DNA of 64,000 nucleotides from an uncultured Bacteroidota bacterium (GTDB lineage Bacteria; Bacteroidota; Bacteroidia; AKYH767-A; OLB10): NCBI GenBank assembly GCA_900696575.1, contig CAADHD010000004.1, positions 1 to 64,000 of the forward strand, read 5' to 3'. Shown piece by piece: positions 45,711 to 54,905 of this stretch (position 1 is its first letter; each line of letters starts with the position of its first letter). The notes under the pieces were generated by a model. It saw only the letters and a program-made list of their open reading frames with translations, ran no database searches and was not told where the DNA came from. The position numbers and the translations under genes were made by a program.

Positions 45711-48245
45711 ATGAAAAAACCTATTACACTGTTTATCAGTTTTTGCTGCTTTATGGCTACCATCAAAGCACAGGTAGTCATTAACGAATTTTCTGCCTCC
45801 AATCTTAGTCAGTTTGTTGACAATCACAGCGATTATGAAGACTGGATTGAGCTGTACAATACCGGCACATCAGCATTTACGCTTGACGGCTATTACCTTA
45901 GTGACGATTCGCTTAACAATATGAAATGGTCATTTCCTCAGGGAACAACCATTGCAGGTAATGGATTCTTAAGAATTTGGGCATCCGGCAGAAATGAAGT
46001 GGCGCCTCCTCATTACCATACCAACTTCAAGTTGAAGCAAACAAAAAACACTCAGGAGTTTGTAGTCTTTTCCAATCCTTCAGGTACTATTGTGGACTAC
46101 AAAAAACTAAAGAAAACACAATTAGGCCACTCCTATGGCCGGACGCAAAACGGCTTATCGTCCTGGAGCATCTTTACAAGTCCTACTCCCAATGCTTCCA
46201 ACAATACTGCCACCCCCTATGATGATTATGCGAAAAAACCAAGCTTCAGCTTAGCCGCTGGATTTTACCCCGGCAGTGTAACCGTTGCCATTTCTACCAA
46301 CGAAACAAATGCCGACATCAGATATACACTTGACGGTACCTTGCCGACTACCACTTCTCCTATTTATACAACGCCTATCAGCATTACATCCACCAAGGTT
46401 TTAAAAGCCAGGGTTTTTACCACCAATGCAGGAATACTTCCCAGCTTTATTGATTTTGCCACTTACTTTATCAATGTGTCTCACACTGTTCCTGTTGTTT
46501 CCATTGCTGCTAATCAATTGACAACTCTTGCTAACGGGAGCGGTAGCTTAGAACCACACGGTACGTTCGAATATTTTGATTTAACCGGAACCAGAAAGGC
46601 CAGTACCTACGGAGAATTTAACCGTCATGGGCAGGACTCATGGGCTAATGCACACCGTAGTCTTGATTTTGTATCGCGCGATGAGATGGGCTACAACCAC
46701 TCCGTAGAACATCAGCTTTTTCAAACCTCAACCCGCGATAATTATCAACGTGTAATGTTGCGGGCTGCAGGGGATGATAATTATCCGACCAATACCAATT
46801 GGACCGGAAGTGCTGCCCACATGCGCGATGCCTTTCTGCATAATCTTGCCTTGTCAGGTAATATGCACTTAGATGTTCGCAGAGGCGCTAAATGCGTAGC
46901 TTATATTAACGGAACCTACTGGGGGGTTTACGACCTGCGCGACAACCCTGATGATCATGATAACACGGAGTTTTATTACGGACAGGATAAATTCCATCTT
47001 TATTTTCTGGAAACATGGGGCAATACATGGGCAGAATATGGCGGACAGGCGGCTTTTAATGATTTTGATAATCTTTACAATTACATTATGTCTAACAATT
47101 TGGCTAACCCCGCCAACTACCAGTATGTTTACGACCGCTTGGAAGTCGAAAGCCTTGTGGATTATGTTTTGGTAAATATGTTTTCGGTGTGTAAAGACTG
47201 GCTGAACTGGAATACGGGTTGGTGGAGAGGTCTGGACAGTACGGGCACGCACCTGAAATGGGGATATATTTTATGGGATAATGATGCTACCTGGGGGCAC
47301 TATATCAATTATACCGGAATACCCAATACAACCGCTGCAGCCGCACCTTGCGATGTGGAAACTCTCGTAAACTTCGGAAATGTTTATAAAGATTCACACA
47401 TTAAGATGCTGAATAAACTTCGCACTAACCCCGGTTTCAACCAATACTACATCACCCGTCAGCATGATTTGTGGAATACCACCTTCAGTTGTGATAACAT
47501 GCTGGCTCAGCTCGACAGCACCGCCAATCTAATTGCCCCTGAAATGACCGGTCAGGTTCAGCGGTGGGGTGGAAGTTACAGCCAGTGGTGGAATAATTAT
47601 CAATCACTTCGTACCTTCATTACCAACCGTTGCAGTTTATTAGTTAACGGATGGATTAACTGTTATCAGCTTAATGGCCCGCATGAAATTACTCTATTGA
47701 CCGATCCTGCCGGTGCCGCTGATTTAAAATTAAACTCGCTTACCTTAAACTCTACCCAGCTTCCCTTCACCGGTCAGTATTTCGGTGGCATTGAAACCAA
47801 ACTGGATGTAATGGCTTATCCGAATTTTCAATTCGTTTCGTGGAGCGCTAATTCACAATCCTTCCTGCCCAACAATACTACCTCAAATGCTCAGGTAATG
47901 CTGAATGCTTCCGATACTTTGATTGCTCATTTTCTTACCCTTTCTGCTGACCCGATACCCGGAATAACTGCGCCAACAGTTTCAGTATATCCGACACTGA
48001 TGACACATGAAACACTGATTGATTATTATTTACCAAAGGCTTCTGCCGTAAGCATGACTTTATTCTCCGTTACAGGTCAAAAAATGATGGAAGTAACTCC
48101 TCCACTGGAAATGATGCAGCCGGGCAATCATACAGTAAGTATGGATATTTCAAAGACATCATTAGCAGCCGGTGTTTACATGCTTTCATTCAAAGCCGGA
48201 GATTTTCAAAAATCAATCCGGCTTGTTTATGCTCCGCAACATTAA
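45711..48245 (+). CDS. Secreted CotH-kinase protein with lamin-tail and T9SS domains
   Basis: An 844-aa protein. Signal peptide (ending TIKAQ), a lamin-tail domain (~22-120, VVINEFSASNLSQFVDNHSDYEDWIELYN split over strands), a chitobiase-like C-terminal beta domain (YPGSVTVAIST ... RYTLDGTLPT), then a CotH kinase domain with GEFNRHGQDSW, VMLRAAGDDNYP, GTYWGVYDLRDNPDDHD and LKWGYILWDND. The last ~80 residues are a T9SS domain (VYPTLMTHETL ... IRLVYA). CotH proteins are atypical kinases; Bacillus CotH phosphorylates spore-coat proteins. Start at 45711. A terminator separates it from the VTC/DUF4956 genes. Confidence 0.9.
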   Translation: MKKPITLFISFCCFMATIKAQVVINEFSASNLSQFVDNHSDYEDWIELYNTGTSAFTLDGYYLSDDSLNNMKWSFPQGTTIAGNGFLRIWASGRNEVAPPHYHTNFKLKQTKNTQEFVVFSNPSGTIVDYKKLKKTQLGHSYGRTQNGLSSWSIFTSPTPNASNNTATPYDDYAKKPSFSLAAGFYPGSVTVAISTNETNADIRYTLDGTLPTTTSPIYTTPISITSTKVLKARVFTTNAGILPSFIDFATYFINVSHTVPVVSIAANQLTTLANGSGSLEPHGTFEYFDLTGTRKASTYGEFNRHGQDSWANAHRSLDFVSRDEMGYNHSVEHQLFQTSTRDNYQRVMLRAAGDDNYPTNTNWTGSAAHMRDAFLHNLALSGNMHLDVRRGAKCVAYINGTYWGVYDLRDNPDDHDNTEFYYGQDKFHLYFLETWGNTWAEYGGQAAFNDFDNLYNYIMSNNLANPANYQYVYDRLEVESLVDYVLVNMFSVCKDWLNWNTGWWRGLDSTGTHLKWGYILWDNDATWGHYINYTGIPNTTAAAAPCDVETLVNFGNVYKDSHIKMLNKLRTNPGFNQYYITRQHDLWNTTFSCDNMLAQLDSTANLIAPEMTGQVQRWGGSYSQWWNNYQSLRTFITNRCSLLVNGWINCYQLNGPHEITLLTDPAGAADLKLNSLTLNSTQLPFTGQYFGGIETKLDVMAYPNFQFVSWSANSQSFLPNNTTSNAQVMLNASDTLIAHFLTLSADPIPGITAPTVSVYPTLMTHETLIDYYLPKASAVSMTLFSVTGQKMMEVTPPLEMMQPGNHTVSMDISKTSLAAGVYMLSFKAGDFQKSIRLVYAPQH

Positions 48246-48283
48246 TTCAACATTAAACCAAATTTGAATTTAAACATCTTTGC

Positions 48284-48313
48284 AACCACAACCTTTTATG
48301 GTTGTGGTTTTTT
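48284..48313 (+). terminator. Intrinsic terminator of the CotH gene
   Basis: A 10-bp stem AACCACAACC/GGTTGTGGTT (48284-48293 with 48300-48309) is followed by T residues. Confidence 0.88.
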
Positions 48314-48342
48314 AATGACCCCAAACCTTTAAGCTTATAACA

Positions 48343-48729
48343 ATGAAATCAATCATCCCCGTTTTGCTGTTTACAATCCTGATGGCAACTTCCTGCCGTA
48401 AGGGACCGGGCGAAGGCGGCAACTCGTCCATCACCGGGTATGTTCATGTGCAGGATTACAATGCCTCACAGGTGGTACTTCTAGGCGAATACCCCGGTGC
48501 CGATGAATGGGTTTACGTCATTTACGGAGATGACATCAGCTATGGCGACCGCACGCGTGCTAATTATGAAGGACGTTTTGAATTCAAATACCTGCGTAAA
48601 GGCGATTACAAAGTTTATGTCTATTCAGACGATACCACTCTGGCAGGAACCAAAGCAGTTATTAAAAACATTACCATCAGTAAAAACAAGGAAACGGTTG
48701 ATGCCGGTACATTTACTATCATCAAATAA
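48343..48729 (+). CDS. Small lipoprotein with beta-rich (CNA-type) domain
   Basis: A 128-aa lipoprotein with lipobox MATSC (C18). The mature part looks like a small beta-sandwich of the carboxypeptidase-regulatory or CNA-B kind (NSSITGYVHVQDYN ... YEGRFEFKYLRKGDYKVYVYSDD). It opens a tightly packed set of five genes that runs to 51318. A role in cell-envelope structure is likely, though nothing catalytic is visible. Confidence 0.82.
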   Translation: MKSIIPVLLFTILMATSCRKGPGEGGNSSITGYVHVQDYNASQVVLLGEYPGADEWVYVIYGDDISYGDRTRANYEGRFEFKYLRKGDYKVYVYSDDTTLAGTKAVIKNITISKNKETVDAGTFTIIK

Positions 48730-48736
48730 AGGATTC

Positions 48737-49297
48737 ATGCGTCTGCCTTTTCTTTTCCTGTTTCTGTTCCTTGCTGCGCAATTATCTGCTCAGAGCAAAA
48801 AGGATATTAAAAAGTATAACATCAAATCCTTAACCATAGAGAATATTGAAATGATAAACGGACAGGAGAAAAAAATTACCGACTCCTTCGAGCGTTACGA
48901 CAGCAACGGCAATGTCATTGAAAAAAAAGAATTCGGCAAAGACGGAAGTTTTAAATTGCATGAAAGTTTTAAGCTGAATAAAAACGGATTGCCTGTCGAA
49001 ACCGTTATTTACAATGAAAAGGGTTCTGTAGTCAGCAAAACGATTACGGTTTATGATGAGGAAAACAACAAAAGGGAAGAAACCCTTTACTCTGCGGGCG
49101 GGCAAGTCATGGAACGTACAAAATTTATCCGTAACTCCAGAGGAGAAAAAACCAGTGAATTGACTTACAGTGCCGAGGGAAAACTTCTCCGCAAAGTCAT
49201 CTTTACATACGATAAAAACGGAATGAGGACTGAGCGTAAAACGTATGACGGCAGCGATAAACTGATTTCATCCAAAAAATACCTCTACACGTATTGA
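48737..49297 (+). CDS. Secreted YD-repeat-like protein
   Basis: A 186-aa protein with signal peptide (MRLPFLFLFLFLAAQLSAQ). The mature part is made of short beta repeats of the YD/MORN-like kind: 'F-x-x-Y-D-S-N-G-N-V', 'KLNKNGLPVETVIYN-E-K-G', 'YSAEGKLLRKVIFTYDKNG' and 'RTERKTYDG'. Start at 48737, not at an in-frame ATG at 48497, because the latter overlaps the whole lipoprotein gene. It stops directly before the VTC gene. Confidence 0.8.
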   Translation: MRLPFLFLFLFLAAQLSAQSKKDIKKYNIKSLTIENIEMINGQEKKITDSFERYDSNGNVIEKKEFGKDGSFKLHESFKLNKNGLPVETVIYNEKGSVVSKTITVYDEENNKREETLYSAGGQVMERTKFIRNSRGEKTSELTYSAEGKLLRKVIFTYDKNGMRTERKTYDGSDKLISSKKYLYTY

Positions 49298-50068
49298 ATG
49301 GAAAATATGAATGAAATTCTTCAGTCGTTTAAAAGCATTTCACTTGCCGAAATGGACAATGTGTCGCTCATGGATCGTTATGATCGTAAATACACATTCC
49401 ATACGGCCTGGCTTCCTGAATTATTTCATCAGCTCAAAAATGATTACAGCATTCTGGAGGTAAATCATAAAAGAATCTGCCAGTATGATTCACTTTATTT
49501 TGATACCCCCGATTTGCAGCTTTATCACCGCCACCAGTATGGGCGGGGCAATCGCTTTAAAATACGCTTCAGAAAGTATGTTGAAAGTAATCTTACCTTC
49601 TTCGAAGTGAAAGTTAAAACTAACCGTGAACGGACGGTCAAATACCGTATTAAACAGCCCGACATTGCTTATTCTCTTCAGGGTGAGCCAGCCGCTTTTC
49701 TCGAAAAACAAATGCCCGTAAAATCATCGGATTTTGTTCCGCAATTAATGATATCTTTTAATCGAATCACACTTGTTCACCAATCCTTGCCTGAAAGAGC
49801 AACCATTGATGTAGGACTTGTTTCGGAGCGAAATGGGAACAGATACGAATCGAACAATTTGGTAATTGCCGAGATAAAACAAAACAGAACTCACCGTTCT
49901 TCTTTTGCTGCGTTGTTAAAACAAAGCCATTTGCTCGAAGGAGCCGTCAGTAAATACTGTATCGGTATGATTAATACCGTATCGGGTATCAGACAGAATA
50001 ACTTTAAACCCCGCTTACTTCAAATAAGAAAAATAGAACATGATACTGCTTCAAGACCTGCCCGTTGA
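49298..50068 (+). CDS. VTC-domain polyphosphate polymerase-like protein
   Basis: A 256-aa protein of the VTC (CYTH-like) superfamily. The triphosphate tunnel residues are visible: MDRYDRKYTFH near the start, YFDTPDLQLYHRHQYGRGNRFKIRFRKY, FFEVKVKTNRERTVKYR and EIKQNRTH near the end. In yeast Vtc4 this fold makes polyphosphate from ATP. Start codon follows the previous stop at once, and the end overlaps the DUF4956 gene by 29 nt, so translation is coupled. Confidence 0.92.
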   Translation: MENMNEILQSFKSISLAEMDNVSLMDRYDRKYTFHTAWLPELFHQLKNDYSILEVNHKRICQYDSLYFDTPDLQLYHRHQYGRGNRFKIRFRKYVESNLTFFEVKVKTNRERTVKYRIKQPDIAYSLQGEPAAFLEKQMPVKSSDFVPQLMISFNRITLVHQSLPERATIDVGLVSERNGNRYESNNLVIAEIKQNRTHRSSFAALLKQSHLLEGAVSKYCIGMINTVSGIRQNNFKPRLLQIRKIEHDTASRPAR

Positions 50069-50663
50069 AGAAGTTGAAAAATCATTTCAGCTCTTCGATA
50101 AATTATCCATTAAGTTTTTTCAGCGTTTAGCGGTTGACCTTATTGCCGTGTTTGTGCTGATCCGGTTCATTTATTTCCCCATCTACCGCAGTCGTGAAAA
50201 TGTATTTACCTTTTTCATCTTTAATATCATCATCTTTTTCATCACTTATTTTCTGAATAAGGTGGAAATGAGTATGGGAGCAGCTTTCGGATTATTTGCA
50301 GTGTTTGCCATGCTGCGTTACCGTACCGAAGACATCAGCATTAAAGACATGACTTACATGTTCCTGTGTATTGCCATGGGATTAATTAACTCTGTTACCA
50401 AAGGCAGCTGGGATGATTTAGCATTACTTAGTTTAATCATCATCGCAATTACTTATCTGCTTGAAAGCAAACTTCTGATGAAAAAGGAGGTTTCGAGAAT
50501 AGTGATGTACGAAAACATTGAATTGATTAAACCTGAAAAAAGAAATGAGTTGATTGCCGATCTTGAAAAACGGCTGGGGATCAAAGTGAATCATGTTACC
50601 ATCGGAAGAATTGATTTTTTAAGAGATGCCGCCCAGATTCATGTCTTTTATTATGAAGAATAG
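50040..50663 (+). CDS. DUF4956 family membrane protein
   Basis: A 207-aa protein with four transmembrane helices and a soluble C-terminal part. The conserved stretch EMSMGAAFGLFAVFAMLRYRTEDISIKDMTYMF is the DUF4956 signature. The family is often found next to VTC-domain genes and is thought to be their membrane partner; its biochemical role is not known. It overlaps both neighbours (29 nt before, 11 nt after). Confidence 0.93.
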   Translation: MILLQDLPVEEVEKSFQLFDKLSIKFFQRLAVDLIAVFVLIRFIYFPIYRSRENVFTFFIFNIIIFFITYFLNKVEMSMGAAFGLFAVFAMLRYRTEDISIKDMTYMFLCIAMGLINSVTKGSWDDLALLSLIIIAITYLLESKLLMKKEVSRIVMYENIELIKPEKRNELIADLEKRLGIKVNHVTIGRIDFLRDAAQIHVFYYEE

Positions 50664-51318
50664 CATCATCCTGATTATTTTTCTGATGGTAAAGCCGCCT
50701 GCCGTCAGCGCTCAGCAGAAAGATGCCGGTTTATGGCTTAGCGCAGCGGTTGAAAAGCGGTTCAATAAAAAATTTTCGGCAACCCTTGCACAGGAAGTAC
50801 GGTTAAATGAGAATTTAAGCGAAGCCGGTACTGTTTTTACCGAAGCCGGGGTTGATTACCGTTTTGCCAAACGGTGGAGTGCAGGAGTAAGCTACCGTTT
50901 TATTAATAGAAAAAGAACGGATAATTTTTACAGCATTCGGCACCGGTACATGGCCGATGTGAGCTACCGTCTCCGGATTAAAAAAATATCCATCACACCC
51001 CGCTTGAGGTATCAGGTGCAATACCGCGATATAAATACCAGCGAAAACGGAAAAATTCCTTCAAAATATATCCGCAGTAAGGTAACAGCCCGCTATAGCC
51101 TCGAAAAAAGATACACGCCTTTTATCAGCGCTGAAATTTTTTATCAGCTTGGCATCAAAGAAAAATTTGTTGATAACCTTCGCTATATGGCCGGGTTCGA
51201 TTACGAACTCAGCAAGTTTCACAGCCTGAATGTTTTTTATATGATCAACAAGGAAGTTCAGGTGAACGATCCGGTTACCGAATACAATTTTGGATTGGGA
51301 TACAAATACAACTTTTAG
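50653..51318 (+). CDS. DUF2490 family outer-membrane protein
   Basis: A 221-aa protein with signal peptide (ending AVSAQ) and a beta-barrel body with repeated aromatic strands: KDAGLWLSAAVEKRFNKKFS, RWSAGVSYRFINRKR, YMADVSYRLRIKK and a C-terminal YNFGLGYKYNF. It matches DUF2490. Start at 50653, overlapping the DUF4956 stop by 11 nt. It may be the outer-membrane part of the VTC/DUF4956 system. Confidence 0.85.
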   Translation: MKNSIILIIFLMVKPPAVSAQQKDAGLWLSAAVEKRFNKKFSATLAQEVRLNENLSEAGTVFTEAGVDYRFAKRWSAGVSYRFINRKRTDNFYSIRHRYMADVSYRLRIKKISITPRLRYQVQYRDINTSENGKIPSKYIRSKVTARYSLEKRYTPFISAEIFYQLGIKEKFVDNLRYMAGFDYELSKFHSLNVFYMINKEVQVNDPVTEYNFGLGYKYNF

Positions 51319-51326
51319 TTATGCGG

Positions 51327-51905
51327 CTAAAGCTTACTGATTACAGAGGAAACTTTTCTTAGGTAACTTTTGCGTTTTTTATCACTTACAAACGGAACCG
51401 CCCAGAACTGAAAAATCCGGCATCGGAAAAGGTAAAAGCTGAAACTCAGAAAACCCAGCAGAAAACGGTATTTCACGGCATTAAAATAAATAGTCTTCAC
51501 GGGCAATGCCGGAGCGCCATGTGTAATGAATGCCCGTACTGTTTTATCGCGCAGCATGGGTAGCGGAATGCCATAAATTCCGATAATTTTTTTGAAACGG
51601 TAAGCAAAACCGGGAGTGAATACCTTATCGCAAAATCCTTCAAGAATGGCCGGGGCCCGAAACCACCATACCGGAAAAATAAAGATGATGGATGTGGATT
51701 TTTTTATGAGTTGCTGATAGTGCTTTGTTTCCTCGCTCAGCGCACCTTTTACTTCCTTAGCGCTCATTACCGGATTAAAATTTACGGCATAAAGATCAAC
51801 TACCTGAAATGATTTTCCGTTTGTCCTTAATAAGGATGTTGTAGTTTCTAATATAGCATGATTGAAGCTCTGCGGATCAGGATGGGCATAAATGATAAGT
51901 ACCAT
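51327..51905 (-). CDS. NAD(P)H-dependent flavin oxidoreductase (flavodoxin-2 fold)
   Basis: A 192-aa FMN/FAD-binding reductase of the NQO/MdaB-like group: LIIYAHPDPQSFNHAI at the N-terminus, FIFPVWWFRAPAILEGFCDKVFTPGFAY in the middle. It is the last gene of a six-gene minus-strand unit (3 nt after arsC). It probably reduces quinones or similar compounds. Confidence 0.88.
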   Translation of the reverse strand: MVLIIYAHPDPQSFNHAILETTTSLLRTNGKSFQVVDLYAVNFNPVMSAKEVKGALSEETKHYQQLIKKSTSIIFIFPVWWFRAPAILEGFCDKVFTPGFAYRFKKIIGIYGIPLPMLRDKTVRAFITHGAPALPVKTIYFNAVKYRFLLGFLSFSFYLFRCRIFQFWAVPFVSDKKRKSYLRKVSSVISKL

Positions 51906-51908
51906 TGC

Positions 51909-52253
51909 TTAAAGAATATCAAGTACCTTTCCGGCCGGCCGGCCCAGAATGGCTTTTCTTCCTTTAATAACAATCGGTCGCTCAATCAGGATGGGATTTC
52001 TATGAAGGATTTTAATCCACTGCTCATCCGAAATTTTTTTTCCTTCAAATTTTTCTTTGAATAACTTTTCTTTTTTTCTGACTAATTGCTCTGCTTTTAC
52101 ACCCAGCATTTTCAGCAGGCTGCGGATATCATCTTCTGAAGGAACTTCGATGAGATATTCCAGAATCTCAATTTTTTCATTCGTATTGTTCTTCAGCAAA
52201 GCCAAGGCAGTGCGGCAGGTAGAACAGGTTGGCTTGTAAAACATACGTATCAT
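51909..52253 (-). CDS. arsC: ArsC-family arsenate reductase-like protein
   Basis: A 114-aa thioredoxin-fold protein. CSTCR near the start holds the catalytic Cys, and NPILIERPIVIKGRKAILGRPA carries the Arg residues that bind the oxyanion in ArsC. It resembles both true arsenate reductases (glutaredoxin-linked) and YffB-type relatives. No other ars gene is nearby, so the arsenate role is only likely. It overlaps the RidA gene by 4 nt. Confidence 0.82.
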   Translation of the reverse strand: MIRMFYKPTCSTCRTALALLKNNTNEKIEILEYLIEVPSEDDIRSLLKMLGVKAEQLVRKKEKLFKEKFEGKKISDEQWIKILHRNPILIERPIVIKGRKAILGRPAGKVLDIL

Positions 52254-52666
52254 AAGGTGGCAATTACTTTCAGTTCGATGGCTATTGGTGTGGGCAGGCA
52301 GTTGATTTCAATCGTGGTGCGGCAGGGAGGATTGTCTTTGAAATACTCTGCCCACAGTTTGTTGTAAACAGGAAAATCGTCTTTCATGTTGGTGAGAAAT
52401 ACGGTTACATCCACTATTTTATTCCAGCTACTGCCGGCATCTTCAAGGATGGCGCGAACATTTTTAAAAACAGAATGACACTGCGCTTCTATATCATAGC
52501 TCATAATGTTGCCCTGCGCATCCAGTTCAACTCCGGGAATTTTTTCAGAACCTCTCTCTCGCGGGCCTACACCGGAAAGAAAGAGGAGATTGCCAACGCG
52601 TTTGGCATGTGGATAAAGGCCTACTGGCTCAGGCGCTTTCTGCGAATGGATGGATTCTTCAGTCAT
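52250..52666 (-). CDS. RidA/YjgF family deaminase, 2-aminomuconate deaminase-like
   Basis: A 138-aa RidA-fold enzyme. The N-terminal EPVGLYPHAKRVGNLLFLSGVGPR and the late NPPCRTTIEINCLPTPIAIELKV with the Arg that binds the carboxylate place it in the family. The GLYPHAKR opening and the loop around PRERGSEKIPGVELD resemble 2-aminomuconate deaminase of the 3-hydroxyanthranilate route. That would link it to the HAAO at 35.6 kb. A general enamine/imine deaminase role is the alternative. Confidence 0.85.
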   Translation of the reverse strand: MTEESIHSQKAPEPVGLYPHAKRVGNLLFLSGVGPRERGSEKIPGVELDAQGNIMSYDIEAQCHSVFKNVRAILEDAGSSWNKIVDVTVFLTNMKDDFPVYNKLWAEYFKDNPPCRTTIEINCLPTPIAIELKVIATL

Positions 52667-52668
52667 GG

Positions 52669-53313
52669 TTATTCAGGAATTTCAATTTTATCTCCAAGAA
52701 ATTTCGGTTTTGTTTTCAGGATGTAAATATCGAGGAATACCTTGGTGCGGGCAAACACTTCGCGCAACTGTGTTTTAAATCCATGGGCAGCACTAACATC
52801 TTCCGCATTAAACCCGATGGCATCAATGCCGAAGTGTTTGGCAATAAAAACAGCTCTCATGTTGTGAAACGGCTGGGTGATGATGGTGATTTTTGTTTGT
52901 CCGAAAATTTCTTTGGCGCGGATAACCGAATCAAAGGTCCGGAAACCGGCATAATCCGAATAGATTACACTATCCGGAACACCTTCGGCCACCAGCGCTC
53001 TGCGCATTTCGCGCGGCTCGTTGTAACTTACATGACGGTTATCTCCGCTGATAATAAGGTAACGAATTTTATCTGAATGAAATAAAGCAGAAGCCGCTTT
53101 CACTCGGGCAATGAAATAAGGATTCGGTTTGCCTTTAGCAATATACTTACTTGTGCCCAGCATCAATCCGCATTTATTTTCAGGAATGGATTCCATGCGG
53201 CTATACAATTTGTCGCTGGCAAACCGGCTGATGATGATATTGCAGGCTGTTATGATAAACAGCACCGGTAACAGAATAAGCAACAGGAAACGGATAACTT
53301 TCTTTCTATTCAT
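52669..53313 (-). CDS. SanA/YdcF-like (DUF218) membrane protein
   Basis: A 214-aa protein with one N-terminal transmembrane helix and a DUF218 fold: CGLMLGTSKYIAKGKPNPYFIAR, YLIISGDNRHVSYNEPREMR, YSDYAGFRTFDSVIRAKEIFGQ and TQPFHNMRAVFIAKHFG. SanA-type proteins help maintain the envelope barrier (vancomycin sensitivity in mutants of E. coli). Start overlaps the upstream gene by 4 nt. Confidence 0.9.
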   Translation of the reverse strand: MNRKKVIRFLLLILLPVLFIITACNIIISRFASDKLYSRMESIPENKCGLMLGTSKYIAKGKPNPYFIARVKAASALFHSDKIRYLIISGDNRHVSYNEPREMRRALVAEGVPDSVIYSDYAGFRTFDSVIRAKEIFGQTKITIITQPFHNMRAVFIAKHFGIDAIGFNAEDVSAAHGFKTQLREVFARTKVFLDIYILKTKPKFLGDKIEIPE

Positions 53314-54902
53314 TTAAATTCAGGCTTCCAGGTAGTTTCTACATCCCAGTTGGCACGGATGGTAACAGGCTCTTTGAAATATGTTACTCTTTCGGGCTTC
53401 TGTTTTTTCAGGTAATCTCCAGTATCCCATCTTCCGTTTTGATGGCAGTCTTCCACGGCTTTCAGTTTATACACTCCTGCCGGCAGGTAGCTGAAAAAAA
53501 CAGCAGGGGTGCTTCCTGTAAGAACGGTATCGCGTATGCTTTGTTCTTTATCATTCACTAATGAAATCAATAATGGATGGGGGTACACATTGTTTAGCTG
53601 AATGAAAAGCGAACCGGTTTCTTTTTCGCTCAGCACTTTGACAGGAACTTTCAGTGTGTCGTTAGTCCTGCCATAAATATCTTTCATTGCTCCGGGCAGC
53701 AGTAATAGTTCGTATTTTTTTTCAGTCATAACCATAAAGTCAGAAACGCAGTATGTTTCTGATTCGGTTTTCAGATTCTGCAAATGATTTTCTGCAGAAT
53801 CAGTTATAATTTTAATGAGTTGAGGATTTGTTTCCTGCAGCGGATGGGATGCAGTGAAACTTATTTTTTCTCCGGGCCGAAATGCTTTTACGGAAACCGT
53901 AAACGGCAGCATTGTTGATTTCTGTTGTTTGATGGATGCAGGTTTTTTCAAAGCCAAAGAAACCAAATCAAAAAGCTGATTGTTTTCATACAGGTAAACA
54001 TTTAAAGAATCATTCAGGGTATCAGCCATCCATACAGTAATGGAATCGCCTGTTTGGTTAAATGAGTAGGAATGCCATGAAGCAACTCCGCTTTTTGCTT
54101 TCAGTTCCACATTCGCTTTTTTGTTGAATGCCAGTATTGCCTTTCCCGGTTCTGCGGCAATGACATTAAGCAACTTAGTCTTTTTGGGTAATTCTTTAAT
54201 GAGGAGTAACGCATGCAGAACAGAATCACCTGCTTTTACAGGTTCATCAGCCCAGGCAATTGTTTCCTCATGATGATCGTAGAGGTAATTGTTGTTTTTG
54301 TCTTTCAGGGCAAAAAGTTTGAATGTGGACGCGCTTAAGTTTTCAAATTTGAAATTTCCGGCTGCATCAGAAACAGTGATGTAAGCAGGGCGGGAGTGAT
54401 AGGGCAATGAATCATCATTGTTGTTGTACAGCATAACGGTAACATCACCAGCGGGCTGAAGGGTAAAAGCATCGGCAATGATTCCGGCAATGGAAAGCGA
54501 ATCCACAAAACTTCCGGTTGAAAAAACAAAACGAAAACCGGTCAGGGCATTTGATTCATGTATGTCGGCAACGGCATTCCCGAAGCTGATGGTATAAGTG
54601 GTGTTTGCGTGTAACGGTTTTTTGAATTTTACCTTCAGTGTTTTTTTACTTGCTGTAATCTCCGGCTTTTCATCCGTCAATGGTGAAACAATGATTTGCT
54701 TCTCGGCATCAAGCAATTGAATATATTCATCAAACTGAAGTGTGATTTCGCTTCCCTGAAAAGAATGAGAAAAATTTTCAGGCTGTGAGGAAATGAGTTT
54801 TGGAGGGGCTGAGTCTTTAGCTCCTCCCTCAGGGGCCACCCTGTTGGCACAGGAAGAAAGCATCGTCATTAAAAAAAGAAGTGCACGTTGCCTGAATAAC
54901 AT
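53310..54902 (-). CDS. Ig-like (Big_5) domain lipoprotein
   Basis: A 530-aa lipoprotein with lipobox MLSSC (C18). Residues ~30-125 are a Big_5-type domain (PPKLISSQPENFSHSFQGSEITLQFDEYIQL ... TTYTISFGNAVAD). A CNA-like domain follows (VTVMLYNNNDD ... KNNNYLYDHHEE), then two less clear beta domains. A conserved family in Bacteroidota; probably a periplasm-facing or surface structural lipoprotein. The mid-operon position, 3 nt after msrC, ties it to sanA expression. Confidence 0.85.
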   Translation of the reverse strand: MLFRQRALLFLMTMLSSCANRVAPEGGAKDSAPPKLISSQPENFSHSFQGSEITLQFDEYIQLLDAEKQIIVSPLTDEKPEITASKKTLKVKFKKPLHANTTYTISFGNAVADIHESNALTGFRFVFSTGSFVDSLSIAGIIADAFTLQPAGDVTVMLYNNNDDSLPYHSRPAYITVSDAAGNFKFENLSASTFKLFALKDKNNNYLYDHHEETIAWADEPVKAGDSVLHALLLIKELPKKTKLLNVIAAEPGKAILAFNKKANVELKAKSGVASWHSYSFNQTGDSITVWMADTLNDSLNVYLYENNQLFDLVSLALKKPASIKQQKSTMLPFTVSVKAFRPGEKISFTASHPLQETNPQLIKIITDSAENHLQNLKTESETYCVSDFMVMTEKKYELLLLPGAMKDIYGRTNDTLKVPVKVLSEKETGSLFIQLNNVYPHPLLISLVNDKEQSIRDTVLTGSTPAVFFSYLPAGVYKLKAVEDCHQNGRWDTGDYLKKQKPERVTYFKEPVTIRANWDVETTWKPEFK

Positions 54903-54905
54903 TTT

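Noticed and set aside
48497-48736. N-terminal extension of the YD-repeat protein
   Set aside because: It overlaps nearly the whole lipoprotein gene in another frame, while the ATG at 48737 opens a clear signal peptide.
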